A stretch of DNA of 64,000 nt, taken from positions 1,334,501 through 1,398,500 of the forward strand of contig BRXU01000021.1 in NCBI GenBank assembly GCA_030267565.1, written 5' to 3'. The position numbers were made by a program, and so were the translations under genes. Shown piece by piece: positions 35,196-45,951 of the stretch (position 1 is its first letter; each line of letters begins with the position of its first letter). The stretch is from Pleodorina starrii. Its lineage: Eukaryota > Chlorophyta > Chlorophyceae > Chlamydomonadales > Volvocaceae. Under the pieces are notes generated by a model. That model was not told the DNA's origin. It saw nothing but the letters and a program-made list of their open reading frames with translations, and ran no database searches.

Positions 35196-37016
35196 ATCGT
35201 ACAACACGTGTACGCCGTAATACGACATGCACGTCATTCTGCATGCTGCATGAGGGGTTGAGGGATGACGGATTCTGGTGACGGCTCCGGGGTGGGGACT
35301 GCGGTGGTCGGTGCGGTGCGCGGCGGTTGACTGACTGAGGGCAGCCGGCGCGCGGGATTACGTCCGTCTTGTCTCTTGCGGTGCAACGGATTCGTGCGTG
35401 GGCCGCGCCTAACAGCGCACAGAGCGCCATTTGGATTGACGTGTTGGGACTTGGGTCTGCATGTCCAGGGCCTGTTGTCGTCTTGACGTTGATTCGTTGC
35501 GTTGCTGTTTGTGTTCCGGACCTCCGATTCACCGCGGGGACGTGAGGAGAGGAGGCACGGGAGCAATTGCCGGCTCTTTTGGCTGCTCGGTCGGCAGCAG
35601 CCGTCGAAACCGCTCCCCTTGGGGGAGGGCCGTGTAATATCGGCTGGAAGCTTTGAAAAAGTTCTGCGGCTGAGCGTCCCCTGCGCACCACGTCGAGCAC
35701 GCAGCAGCAGCCCTGACAATGGGGATCACCGAACATGACAGCAACAGGCTGTCCAGGTGCCATCTCACATGAGCGACTCCTTCAACCGTTTGTAGTTATC
35801 CACTATGAAGTGAGATGTAAGAGGCGGTGCAGAGGAGCACGGTTGGAACGTTAGGCTGCCAGCCAGTGGCTTTTGGGCGGCAACGGTACCTGCTGCAGTG
35901 GCAAAGCCTTTCCGTGCTGTCCAATATGAAAGTGCATCTTCTCGACAGGAATGTGCGACCCGAACCGCCGCATTTGTCGCCACTACTACTGACTGGCGTG
36001 ACTGCCGCAGCATTGTCTCGTCCGTTCGGCTCGTCATGTAAGCAAGAAAGCATTCAAGATGGAATGCCACGATTCCCATAATAACAAGGATCATTGAGGA
36101 TTCACACGCATTATGCTGAAAAACAGTCGCACGCCATGCGAAGCCGTCACCGCACCACGGCAAATAACTGAAACGCCAACTGACGACGGTCTCGTCCATT
36201 ATCCTGCTGATCGCAGCTAAAAGCTCTGCATTATATTAGCGTTATGCGCGCTCAAACAGCAGCTCCGCTGTAAGTCTGTGTGTAACAAAGAAGTTCGAGA
36301 GCCCACAGCCGCTTCGGAATCTTTGGTTGCGTACTGCGCGCTTGGACATAATTGCATGACAGGCTTCCTATGCAAAGCTGCAACTGGCACTCAATTTCCT
36401 GTCCTGACCGGCATGTACGGCAGTCGGTGACTGAGGAGCATCGCCGCAGCATCATTCGGCCGCCGACGCAGGATTATTCGGCCCCCGGATATCCCACGCT
36501 TAATTCCCACGCACACATTTTCAGGATCGGGGTTCTTCTCAGCCTGATTCCGGGCCTCAACTTATTACAGTCAGAAGAACGCAAAGCAAGCTAACTGTCC
36601 CGGCGTAGTAAGACCGCAGAGTTTCTCTAGGCGACGCGCTTTTTGCTATAAGTTATACTCACAGCGCTCGAGCGACTGGAAAGCTGCGTCCTTCGGGCCG
36701 AGTCGTCAAGGGTAGGTGGATTGAGGCCGGCGCGTGCCCTGTCCGGCTGTAACGGCGGAAATGTGCATGCTTTACCTGCTTTACTTGACCAAGCATGTAC
36801 ACTTTTGGGGGAGCTGGTCGCTTTAGTTGTTCAGAGCTGTCTTTTCGGGGCGACTTGCAAACCCTACACAAACCCTCGGGCCTCCTGGCCTTCACCAGCT
36901 CTTTGCTTTGAAGACTCACAACGTGCTAGGCAGCAATAATAACATGCTATGCCATTGTATGGAATTGAGAGGTAACGCACAGTATCCGCGGATGCCCGTC
37001 GATGTTCTGCAGCGAG
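35196..37016. other. Intergenic between peroxiredoxin and the SPX gene
   Basis: A 1.8-kb comparatively AT-rich, repeat-free stretch: peroxiredoxin 3' UTR then the promoter/5' UTR of the SPX-RING gene. A 144-codon minus frame (35765-36199) has a hydrophobic segment but no coding-type codon bias and no recognisable family. Confidence 0.45.
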
Positions 37017-40000
37017 ATGAAGTTCGCGAAACGGCTTGCGAGCGAAGCTAGTCGGAAAGGATCCTTCGCGGCCGCATACTTCGACTATCGCGCAGCGAAG
37101 AAGGCGATAAAGGATGACATTCACAAATCAGGTGTGCAGACTTTGCCAGGTGTACTGGGGTTTAGCCTCAATTGGTCATCCTGGTCGGGAATGTTGCAAC
37201 CTGCTGTACTTGAAGCGACCGGGTTGGGCTGAACAGTGTTGCCGGTGCTTCCCGTCCGTGTGCCTTCCCCGGGGCCCAGAACTCCCGGGCCACGCGCCCC
37301 AGCTGGGGCGAGCCTTGTTCACGTCCTGAGCGAGTGTCGCCTGACCCCCTTGCTGCTTCCTCAGATGTGGGGGGCTCCGCATTCCAGAAGCTCCTGGAAG
37401 CTGAGCTGCGCAAGGTGTCGCAGTTCTACTCGGAGGCGGCGGACCGAATAGAGGTGAGGCACTGAAAAGCGGTGGCGGCAGCGGCGGCGTAGCATCAACG
37501 TGGGCGCACGCCAGGTTGCGACGCTTGCTGTTGGCCGTGGATGGTGGTGTCGCGGGGCCTTCAGCCGTCCTCCCCTCGCTAATCTTCCCCCTGCCCTCTT
37601 CTCCCACCTCCTCTCCAGTCTCTGTCCGTGTGCCGTCATAACCGTGCCTTCAAAAGCCACCCCACCCCACCTCCTGCCCCTATCGTCTCGGCACACTCAG
37701 GCGACCCTGCGTTCGCTGCGGGGGAGTTCGCGTGCGGGGAGCGTGCAGCAGCTCACCTCGGTGCGCTCAGAGATCAAGGAGCTGATCAAATTCGTGGCGC
37801 TCAACTACCTGGCGGTGGGTTTTGGATCTGGATCTGGGCGCGGATCTGGACGTGGATCTAAACCTGAAACTGGAACTGGAACTGGATATATTTTAGAAAC
37901 TATGGGATCTGAACACCTGGCTCTACAATCTCCTTGACACAAAACTGCCGACCCAGATCGGATTTTCTGCCGTGGCCGCCGCCACACCACACCACCTCCC
38001 ATGCCTCCTTACATCGCACACGCCCGCGCCCATACCCAGGCGCACGCACGCACGCTCCCACGCCACGCCACGCACCCGCGCGGCCCTTCTTTCTCCGCCG
38101 CCTCTACTATCTAACTACTATCCACCTCTTCCTCCTCCTCGCCCGTCCTCGCCCGTGCAGGTGGTCAAGGCCATCAAGAAGCGCAACCGGCACCTGAAGG
38201 AGACCTTTGGCGCCGCCGCCAGCACCTCCCTGCAAGCTCTGGACATGCTGGGCCAGGAGGTCTTCTTCACCTCGCCGCGTCTGGCCAGCCTAGCCACGCA
38301 GGCCGACGTGCTGGCCAGCGCCAGCGGCCTCACCAGCACCGGCTCCGGCTCCGGAACCGGCCTCGCCGCCGACGCAGCAGGCGCCCCCACACCGCCCCAG
38401 CCGCCCCAGCCGGCGGCGGCGGCAGCAGGGTCAACGGCATTGGCGAATGCCGCTGGCGGTGGCTGTGGAGGTGTTGGTGCCGTGCTGGCGCAGGCGGATG
38501 TGGTGCTGGAGGAGTATCAGTGCCCCATCTGCCTGGACACGCTGCACAATCCGGTGGTGCTCACGTGCGCGCACAGATTCTGTTGGGGCTGCCTGGTGGC
38601 GCACGTGACGGCGGTGCGGGACCAGCAGCTGCCGCTGGCGCCGGCGGCGCAGGACGGAAAGGGTGAGCATGGGTACTGGCTAGCGGGGTCAGAGTCGGGT
38701 GGCGTCGTCGAGTTGGGGGTTGGGCATGCGGGTCCGGTCGGGCTGGGAAGGCGGGGTCGGGCTGAGTTGGCTGGGGTTTGGGTTTTGTTATCGCGGGCGC
38801 GGGCGGGTTGGGGTTGGCGACTTTGGTGTAGGGGCTGACGATACTGCTGTAGCCCCGACGATGGCGCGAAGGCCAGGCCGCCGACCAGGCCAGGCCTCGC
38901 GCGCGCCGCACGGCCGTCCCTCCGTCACTCACCCATCCTCTGCCCTTCCCAACCCGTCCCACTCCGTCCGGGCCCGCCTCCGGCCCTTCACTCGCTCACT
39001 CACTCGCCCTCGCTCACTCGCCCACTCGCCCTCGCTCACTCGCCCACTCGCCCTCGCTCACTCGCCCTCATTCGCGCAGCCCTGGCGGCCGGCAGCAGCG
39101 CCACGAACTCGCTGCAGCTCCTGGAGCGCATCGCCGCCGCCGACGACAGCGACGCCGCCACGCAGCGCTTCTACAACTGCCCCGTCTGTCGCAAGCCGCA
39201 GCTGCTGGACGTCGACTCCCTCTCCGTCGACCCCTTCCTCAGCTCCTTCATCGAGTCGCTCAAAGTGCTGTCCGTCGGCGGCGGCTCCGCCGCCGCCGAC
39301 AAGCCCGCGGCGCCGGCGGCGGCGCCGGCGGCGGCGCCGGCGGCGCCGGCGGCGGCGCCGCCGCCGCCGCCGGCGGCGGAGCCGTGGGGCGGCCTCCTGC
39401 CGCCGCAGCGGCCCGAGCACGCCGGCCGGCTGTGTGTGCTGCTCGACCTGGACGGCACGCTCGTATCGTCGTACACGCCGCGCCGCGCGCCGCGCCTGCC
39501 GCCGTACGTTACTACGCATGTGGTGGGCGTGGGCAGCAAGCTCAACCCCGGGGGCGTGTTTGTGGTGGAGCGGCCGGGGCTGCGGGAGTTCCTGGAGCAG
39601 CTGGCGGCATTCGCTGAGGTCGTCATCTTCACGGCGGGTGAGCGTCCCTCAAGCGTGCCCCTCCAAATCTTGCTCTGCGAATTGCGACTGAGAGACTGTG
39701 GTCGTTTCCGTCCGCGCTGGCGGCGAAGGGGCACCTTAAGGACGTGAACCGGAGGAGCAAGCCCAGGATGCTCGCGCGCGTGCGTGCGTGCATGTATGCA
39801 TGCATGCGCGCCCCCTCCATACACATCCCAACGGCTCTTCCCGGCCACACACACACACACACACCACGCTTTACCTTCCTATACCGCAACTCCTTCCTTG
39901 CTCATCACCCATGACATGACGTGCAACTTGTACCGTGCTCGTGCGCCGCGGCGCTCATGCGATGCCCGCGCCGTAACCCGCTCCGTAACCCATCGCTCGT

Positions 40001-41555
40001 TGCTAACCTGCCTTGCGCCCTGTGCCACCGCCCTGCAGGCCTCGAGGACTACGCCCGGCCCATTATCGACGCCATCGACCCGCGCGGCCGCCTCTTCGCG
40101 CACCGCATCTACCGCGAGGGCACCCTGCGCACTGACTACTACCAGTGCGTCAAGGATATGGGCCGCGTGGGCCGCGACCTGGGCCGCACCGTGCTGGTGG
40201 ACGACACGCCGCTGGCCTTCCTGCACCAGCCCGACAACGGCGTGCCCGTGCTGGGCTTCCGCGGCGACCCCGACGACCGGTTGCTGATGGAAGCGGTGCT
40301 GCCGCTGATGCAGGTGCTGGCGCGCGAGGCCGACGTGCGCGGCCTGCTGCGGCGGCGCTTCGACATGACCACCTGGTTCCGCCGCAACTCCTTCCCCATC
40401 GACGACATCCTGGCGCAGGTCAAGCAGCAGGCCGCGGCGGGGGCGGCGCTGCGCTCCGCCGCCGCCGCCTCCGGCGGCGGCGCCGTGGCGGCGGCGGCGG
40501 CGGCCGCCGCCGCCGCCTGCAGCGCCTGCAGCAGCAGCCGGCCGTGCTACGGCTTCACTGGCTTGCCGCGCGCGGCAACGCCGTCCAAGCGCTTCGCGCT
40601 CGTCGCCGATTTCGACAAGACGCTGACGGACTGCGACGCGGGCGAGGCGGTCGTGGAGGCGCTGGCTCCGGAGCTGCTGCCCATGCTGGTGGGCCTCGAC
40701 GCCCGCCAGTCGTACATCCCCATTACGAACACGCTGCTGTCGGAGATCCAGCGGCGCGGCGTGTCGCGCGACCGATTGGTGGCGACGCTGCAGCAGCTGG
40801 GCGGCGAGATGCCGCTGGCGACGGGCGAGATGCTGCGCCTGGTTGCGGGCGCGGGCATCGACGTGAAGGTGCTGTCCGATGCCAACTCGGTCTTCATTGG
40901 CCACATCCTGGCCGGCGCGCGCCTCAAGGCCTACGTCCAGGAGGTCATCACTAACCCCGCGGCGTTCGAGTGGGTGCCGGCGGCGGAGACGGTGGCGGCG
41001 GAGGCGGCGACGGCAACGGCGGAGGTGGCGGACGCGGCGCTGCAGCGGACCGGCGGGCAGCGGCTGGTCATCCGGCCGATGTACGACGGTCGGGACGCGA
41101 CGGTGGTGCTGCCCGCCGCCGCCGCCGCATGCGGCAGCAGCTGCGGCTGCGCCTGCAAGGCCGCCGCCGCCGACGGCGGCGGCGCCGCCACCGCCGCGTT
41201 GCCGCGGCCTCACGGCTGCCCTCGCTGCCCGGACAACATGTGCAAGGGGCTGGAGGTGCAGCGGCTGCTGTACGGCAACACCTACGCGCACATTGTGTAC
41301 TGCGGCGACGGCGCCAACGATGTGTGCGCAGCGCTGGCGCTACGGCCGCAAGACGTGCTGCTGGCGCGCGCGGGGCACCCGCTGGCCAAATACATCGAGG
41401 AGTCGCGCGCCGGCGGCGGCGGCGGCGGCGGCGCCGGCAGCGTGGCCAGCGGCGGCGGCGGCTCGGCGGCTCTGCCGCAGGTGGTGGCTCGGGTGGCGTT
41501 CTGGGAGACCCACGAGGAGCTGCTGGCATGTGTACGGCAGGTGATGGACGTGTGA
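37017..41555 (+). CDS. SPX-RING-SCP-like phosphatase-PHOSPHO-like phosphatase fusion protein
   Basis: Six exons: 37017..37131, 37365..37453, 37701..37814, 38161..38662, 39080..39637, 40039..41555 (2895 nt, 964 aa), all phases matching. Aa 1-140 form an SPX domain: MKFAKRLASEA, AAYFDYRAAKKAIK, VSQFYSEAADRIE and the basic VVKAIKKRNRHLK, the expected inositol-pyrophosphate/phosphate sensor surface. Aa 227-310 form a RING (CPICLDTLHNPVVLTC, AHRFCWGC, later CPVCRKP), split by an insertion. SPX-RING is the plant NLA layout (a ligase for phosphate transporters). Aa 390-560 form an FCP1/SCP-type HAD phosphatase: LLDLDGTLVSS near aa 396, VDDTP near 514. Aa 645-960 form a second HAD domain like PHOSPHO1/2: DFDKTLTD near 650, VLSDANS near 739, GDGANDVCAAL near 883. 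Exon 4 spans SPX-RING, exon 5 RING-SCP and exon 6 SCP-PHOSPHO, so the fusion does not rest on a doubtful splice. Both catalytic Asp pairs look intact. Confidence 0.85.
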
Positions 41556-41691
41556 CGAGCAGGTGGACGAGCAGGTGGAGGAGGAGGAGGAGGAGGAGGG
41601 CACGGTATTGAGGAGGCGGCAGCGGCAGCGGAGGAGGAGGTGGTGGTGGTGGTGGTGGTGATGGCGGCGGTCGCGGCAGTGGTGGTATGAA

Positions 41692-41838
41692 GGCGTGGCC
41701 AGTCGCTCGTCGGCGGTTGGGACGACACACTCGATTCGTCGGCGGTTGGGACGACACTTGTCGGCGGTTGGGACGGCGGTTGGGACGACACTTGTCGGCG
41801 GTTGGGACGACACTCGTCGGCGGTTGGGACGACACTTG
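41692..41838. repeat. 21-22-bp tandem repeat (GTCGGCGGTTGGGACGACACT)n
   Basis: About six irregular units just downstream of the SPX gene stop, likely in its 3' UTR. Some units lose the GACGACACT half. Confidence 0.85.
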
Positions 41839-44816
41839 ATTCACACCCGCCACGTGATTTCGACATTTATCGTATAGGCCCGTATACCGTATTGCGCGTA
41901 TGTGACCTGCGGCCGTTGCCGCTGCTGCCGCCACCGCTGCTGCTGCTGCTTGCTATCTGCTGCTGCTGTCCCTGCTTTGTACCGCTGTGGCTTGCGGTTT
42001 GGTCGCTGGCGGGGGGGGCGTGGTCCCGGTGCGGCGCGTGCTGGCTCTCTCACGCTGCCCTGCCCAGCGTACGACAGGGCAAGCGGCTTGTATTTTTACC
42101 CCTAGTGTACGACACAAAAAACAAAATACTTTTACCCACACGCAAAATCGTGGTGGTGGTGCTGGGCTCGTGCATGAAACTCGCGTGTATGTGTGTAGCA
42201 GTCGCCGCTCGCGTGGTTGCGCTGTGTCGCGTTGCGTTGGTGTTGTGTTTTGTTGCGCTTTTTTCCTCACCTCGCTGGGCTGTGGCCTTTGGTGTGGCAC
42301 TGCGACTCCCGGACGCTCGGACGCCCCGCCAAAAAAAGTCGTTTGGGCGCCTCCCTTCCCCGTGTGTGTGTGGCGTTGTATTTGTGTGTGTGTGTGTGTT
42401 TGCCTCTGAAGGGAGAGGGTGTGCCGAGGGAGGCCGTGCTGCATCCATCTCATCAACTGAACTCATCCCTGTCGGCCCTTCCGGGCGGCTAGTGGTTTCG
42501 GAGATCTTGTAGCGAGGGCCCGTGCGACGGTGTCTGGGTCGTACGACGGCATCTAAAAAGATTAAAAAAGGACTTCACGTAATAAATTGACGGAGGAAGT
42601 GGCGCGCCCGCGTCGCGGATAGGGCGCGTGATGTTGGGCCGGGTTTAGGAAGCGGCAGTGATGGTGGTGGTGGTGGTGGCGAGGCCGGATGCGGGTGCGG
42701 GATTCCCCGTTCCTCCGCTCCGTTTCCTCTTTGTTCCGGAAACGTGCGGCGGCCCATGCCTGCCATTCCCGCGACACAAGAGGCAGGGCAGGGCGGGGAC
42801 TGGCAGGGCAGTTACCAGGCAGGCAGGCAGGCGCCGCTTGTTACCAGTATTGCCCGCGTGCCCCGTGCGCCGGGAGTCCCCGCAGCGCAGCCCCCCCCCC
42901 CCCGCGACGGTGGCGGCGGCGGCGGCGGCGGCGACGATGCTTATGGGAGGCGCTTCCGCAAGGATGGGCACCTCGCTGGTTGCTGCTGTTCTTTATTGCT
43001 TTCTTTCAGGCGGTCTTCCTCTTCCTCTCTCGGGCCGTTTGTGGTTTGTGCCTTGCGCTATTAAGGAAGACGAAAAGCATTGATTACGGTATGTGGGTGC
43101 CCGTGTGCCTTACTTGTGCGTGTCTGTCTGTGTGTGTGTCTGTGTGTGTGTGTGCGTGTGCGCCATAAACATGCACCGCGCGGGTGTCTGGGGAGGCTCT
43201 CCCCGAGATGGAGTTCGCTGTCCCCCCGGTTGTTGGTGGTGGCGCTGCTACTGCCTCGTGGTTCGGGATGCGGTCGGGTCGGAGCCCGTTTGTCGGCGGC
43301 CTGCAAACGCTGCTCGCGCACAGCTGAGAGGTGCAGCGAGGGTTTCGGAGCGCGCATCACGCCATCCTGCGCCTCCTCCTCCTCCTCGGGGCTGCAGACG
43401 GCCGGGGCTTGACCTGTACGGAACAAACACCACACGTCCGTACATGTCCATGTCCACATTGTACGGTACGACGACGCCCGATGACGGAGAAGGAAAAGGA
43501 AGAAGAAAACGTCCGTCCGTTATGGCGGGCGGCTTTTGCTGTGGTTCGATTACTTCTGATTGCTTGCTTTTGGAGGTTGGCTGATAAAAATGGCAGATGA
43601 TAAGCGCGCCGCGCAGCGCCGCGCATATTGTGTCGTGTCTGGGCGGGGTCCCGTCCGGTGCGGTCCGGTCCGAATGCTGCGTGGCGTTTCCGTTTCTGCT
43701 GGAGGCGCCTTCAGTATACGCACCCTCTCACACACTCTCTCACACTCTCTCTCACACACACCCGCGCGTGAGCGCGTCATGCGAGGCCGGGCGGGAGGAA
43801 TGTGTCATGCGGTTGGCGTCACAGCCCACGGCTGTGTGACGCGCGGCTCGGCGAGCGCCCGGGGCTATGCCCCGCCCCGCGCGCGCTCGCTGCCGTTGAC
43901 GACCCGCGAATCAAATGCGGGTTTGTGATGTTGTGGGTTCGGCTCCGGCGGTGGAGAGCCGGCGCAGTGCGTTTTGGGCGGCCATGCGTCGGGCTGGGTC
44001 GGGTCGGGTCGGTCTCCGTGGCACGAGCGGAGCGGCAGGGTATTGGAGGGGGAGTGCGTGTGTGTATGTATGTGTGTGCGTTGTGGAGGATTTTGGGTTT
44101 CGGAAGAGAACGCCGCGTGAGGCCCGCCTCTCGTTTTGGAGGCGGGGGGGGGGCCTGTACTCCGCTGCTTCCGGCGGCGGCGGCAGCGGGGGGCGCAGAC
44201 AGAGACACCGTGACGCGGATTGTACGACATGCCACACACACACAGACACGCGCCGCGAGTTTTGGCGTCGGCACGTGAGAAAAGGGGTCGTGGACGAGGG
44301 CAGAAGAGGCGAGCTAGGATTTTGGTTCGAAGATGGGAGCGTGGCGAGGTCGAGGTTCGAGGTCGTGGTTTGTTATATGTTGTGATATACTTTGCATTTT
44401 TCATTTATTACGAAACGGACTGCGAACAAGTTGCATATATCATATGTGGTGTGTGTGTGTATGTGTGATGTGCTCTGGTAGGCTTTTTTCCCCCCACGCA
44501 TCAGAAGCACGTCTGGTTTTTTTGCTCGGCTCGGCCTGGCCACCTCTCCCCTCCCTACCCCGCCGTGACCTCAACTGACTCCGGATGTCACTGATACGCG
44601 TCACTGGCGACACTGGTACGCGAGCGGTGTATGCATGTATGTGTGTGTAAGAGAGAAAAGGACCCAGAAAATAATTTGTGTGTATTGAGGCTGAGTGTGT
44701 ACGTGTGTGCGTATGTAAAATGTAATATACCAGTACCGTACATGGTTCGCCAGCTGTTTGCAGTCCCATACGCCCGAAGCACTAACCCCAGAGCCGATCG
44801 GCCATCTGCGTGCCCC

Positions 44817-44856
44817 AAAGGGTGCGCGATCGCGGGTTACAGATCGCGCACCCTTT
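44817..44856. repeat. Perfect 15-bp inverted repeat (hairpin)
   Basis: AAAGGGTGCGCGATC (44817-44831), a 10-nt spacer, then GATCGCGCACCCTTT (44842-44856). Such a stem would form a strong hairpin in RNA or DNA. Its role is unknown. Confidence 0.8.
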
Positions 44857-45951
44857 GATCTGCAAGCAACCAACAACCAACCAGTCACAGCCGGCCGCAC
44901 CCCTCAAGTCACGGTGCATGGACCGCACTGCCCGGAGCCCGACTGTCACCACACCACACCAAATGCACAACACTGCCAGCAGCGCTGCATTGCACCCGGA
45001 CCGCCGCCATACGTACGCGCAAAGGGGCGCTGTGCTTGTTGACACGACGCCACACGAGTGCAGCCGGGTTGGGCAGCAGAGGCGCAGGCGCGCCGCCACA
45101 TCCGCTGCACGGTGCCGTGTACGCTATTCCAGCCACCTCCCCCTCGCCACACACACATATCGATACATACAATGTGCGGCACACACAGAAGCACACAAAC
45201 ACACGCAAGCTCGCTCGCTGGCTCTGCCGCGTCAATCGATGCGGATGTTCCGACCCGCTTCGATCGTTCGATGGACTGCGAAGTTGGCGTTGTGGACTGG
45301 AGACCGCCAGGTACTGGTGCCAGCGCCCGCTCGGCGTATAGAGACGCGCACCCCCCCCCAATGCAATAGCGGCCGCTGCCGGCCCCACCTCCCTGCCGGC
45401 TGGAGCTCCCCGAAAACTGCGCGTGGCTTGCCCGGGGCGACCGTCCGTCCGTCCATTCCCCTTCCCGTTCTCATTCCCGCGCCCTTCACGTGCGCCCCCC
45501 GGAGCGGCGCTGCATCGCACGCTGCCCTCCCTCCCTCCCTCGTCGCAACGCCCCTCTCGTCTCAACGCGTCAACGGCGCTCAGCCCCTCCCGCGGCCCCG
45601 TCGCATCAGCGCCTGGCGCGCCCTGACGTGCGATCACACGAATCACACCAGTCAATCACAGCCCGCAAACAAACAAACAGGCGCCCTGCTCCCTGCAGGC
45701 GCTGTGGGAGAGATCTTTTGCGGCGCGCGCTTCGCGCTCGCGCTCGCGCCCGCGCCGGCGGGCGGCCGAGCGGACGGTTTCCCCCCCCCCCCCCAAATCC
45801 GACCGACAGGTCGGTCCCACTCCATTCACCCGAGGGGTTCCGCGCCATCCGGATGGACCCGCGGGTCGGTGCTGCTGCTGCTGCTGCTGCGACATCTGGG
45901 TGACCCGTGGGTCGCTTAACAGTCCGTTCCGCGCCACTACGACTCCTACTC

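Larger units (their letters stand above)
41556..45951. other. Intergenic / 3' UTR stretch, low-complexity
   Basis: Convergent gap between the SPX gene (+) and the lumen-protein gene (-), so it holds two 3' UTRs. It contains a GGT run (41636-41662), a tandem repeat (41692-41838), GT/CA runs (e.g. 42361-42400, 43098-43165, 44448-44466), a (GGGTC)n at 43993-44012 and a hairpin at 44817-44856. No protein family was recognised on either strand. Confidence 0.45.

Noticed and set aside
35765..36199. 144-codon minus-strand frame with a hydrophobic stretch
   Set aside because: Codon use lacks the G/C third-position bias, there are no homologues I recognise, and it lies in an AT-rich intergenic stretch.
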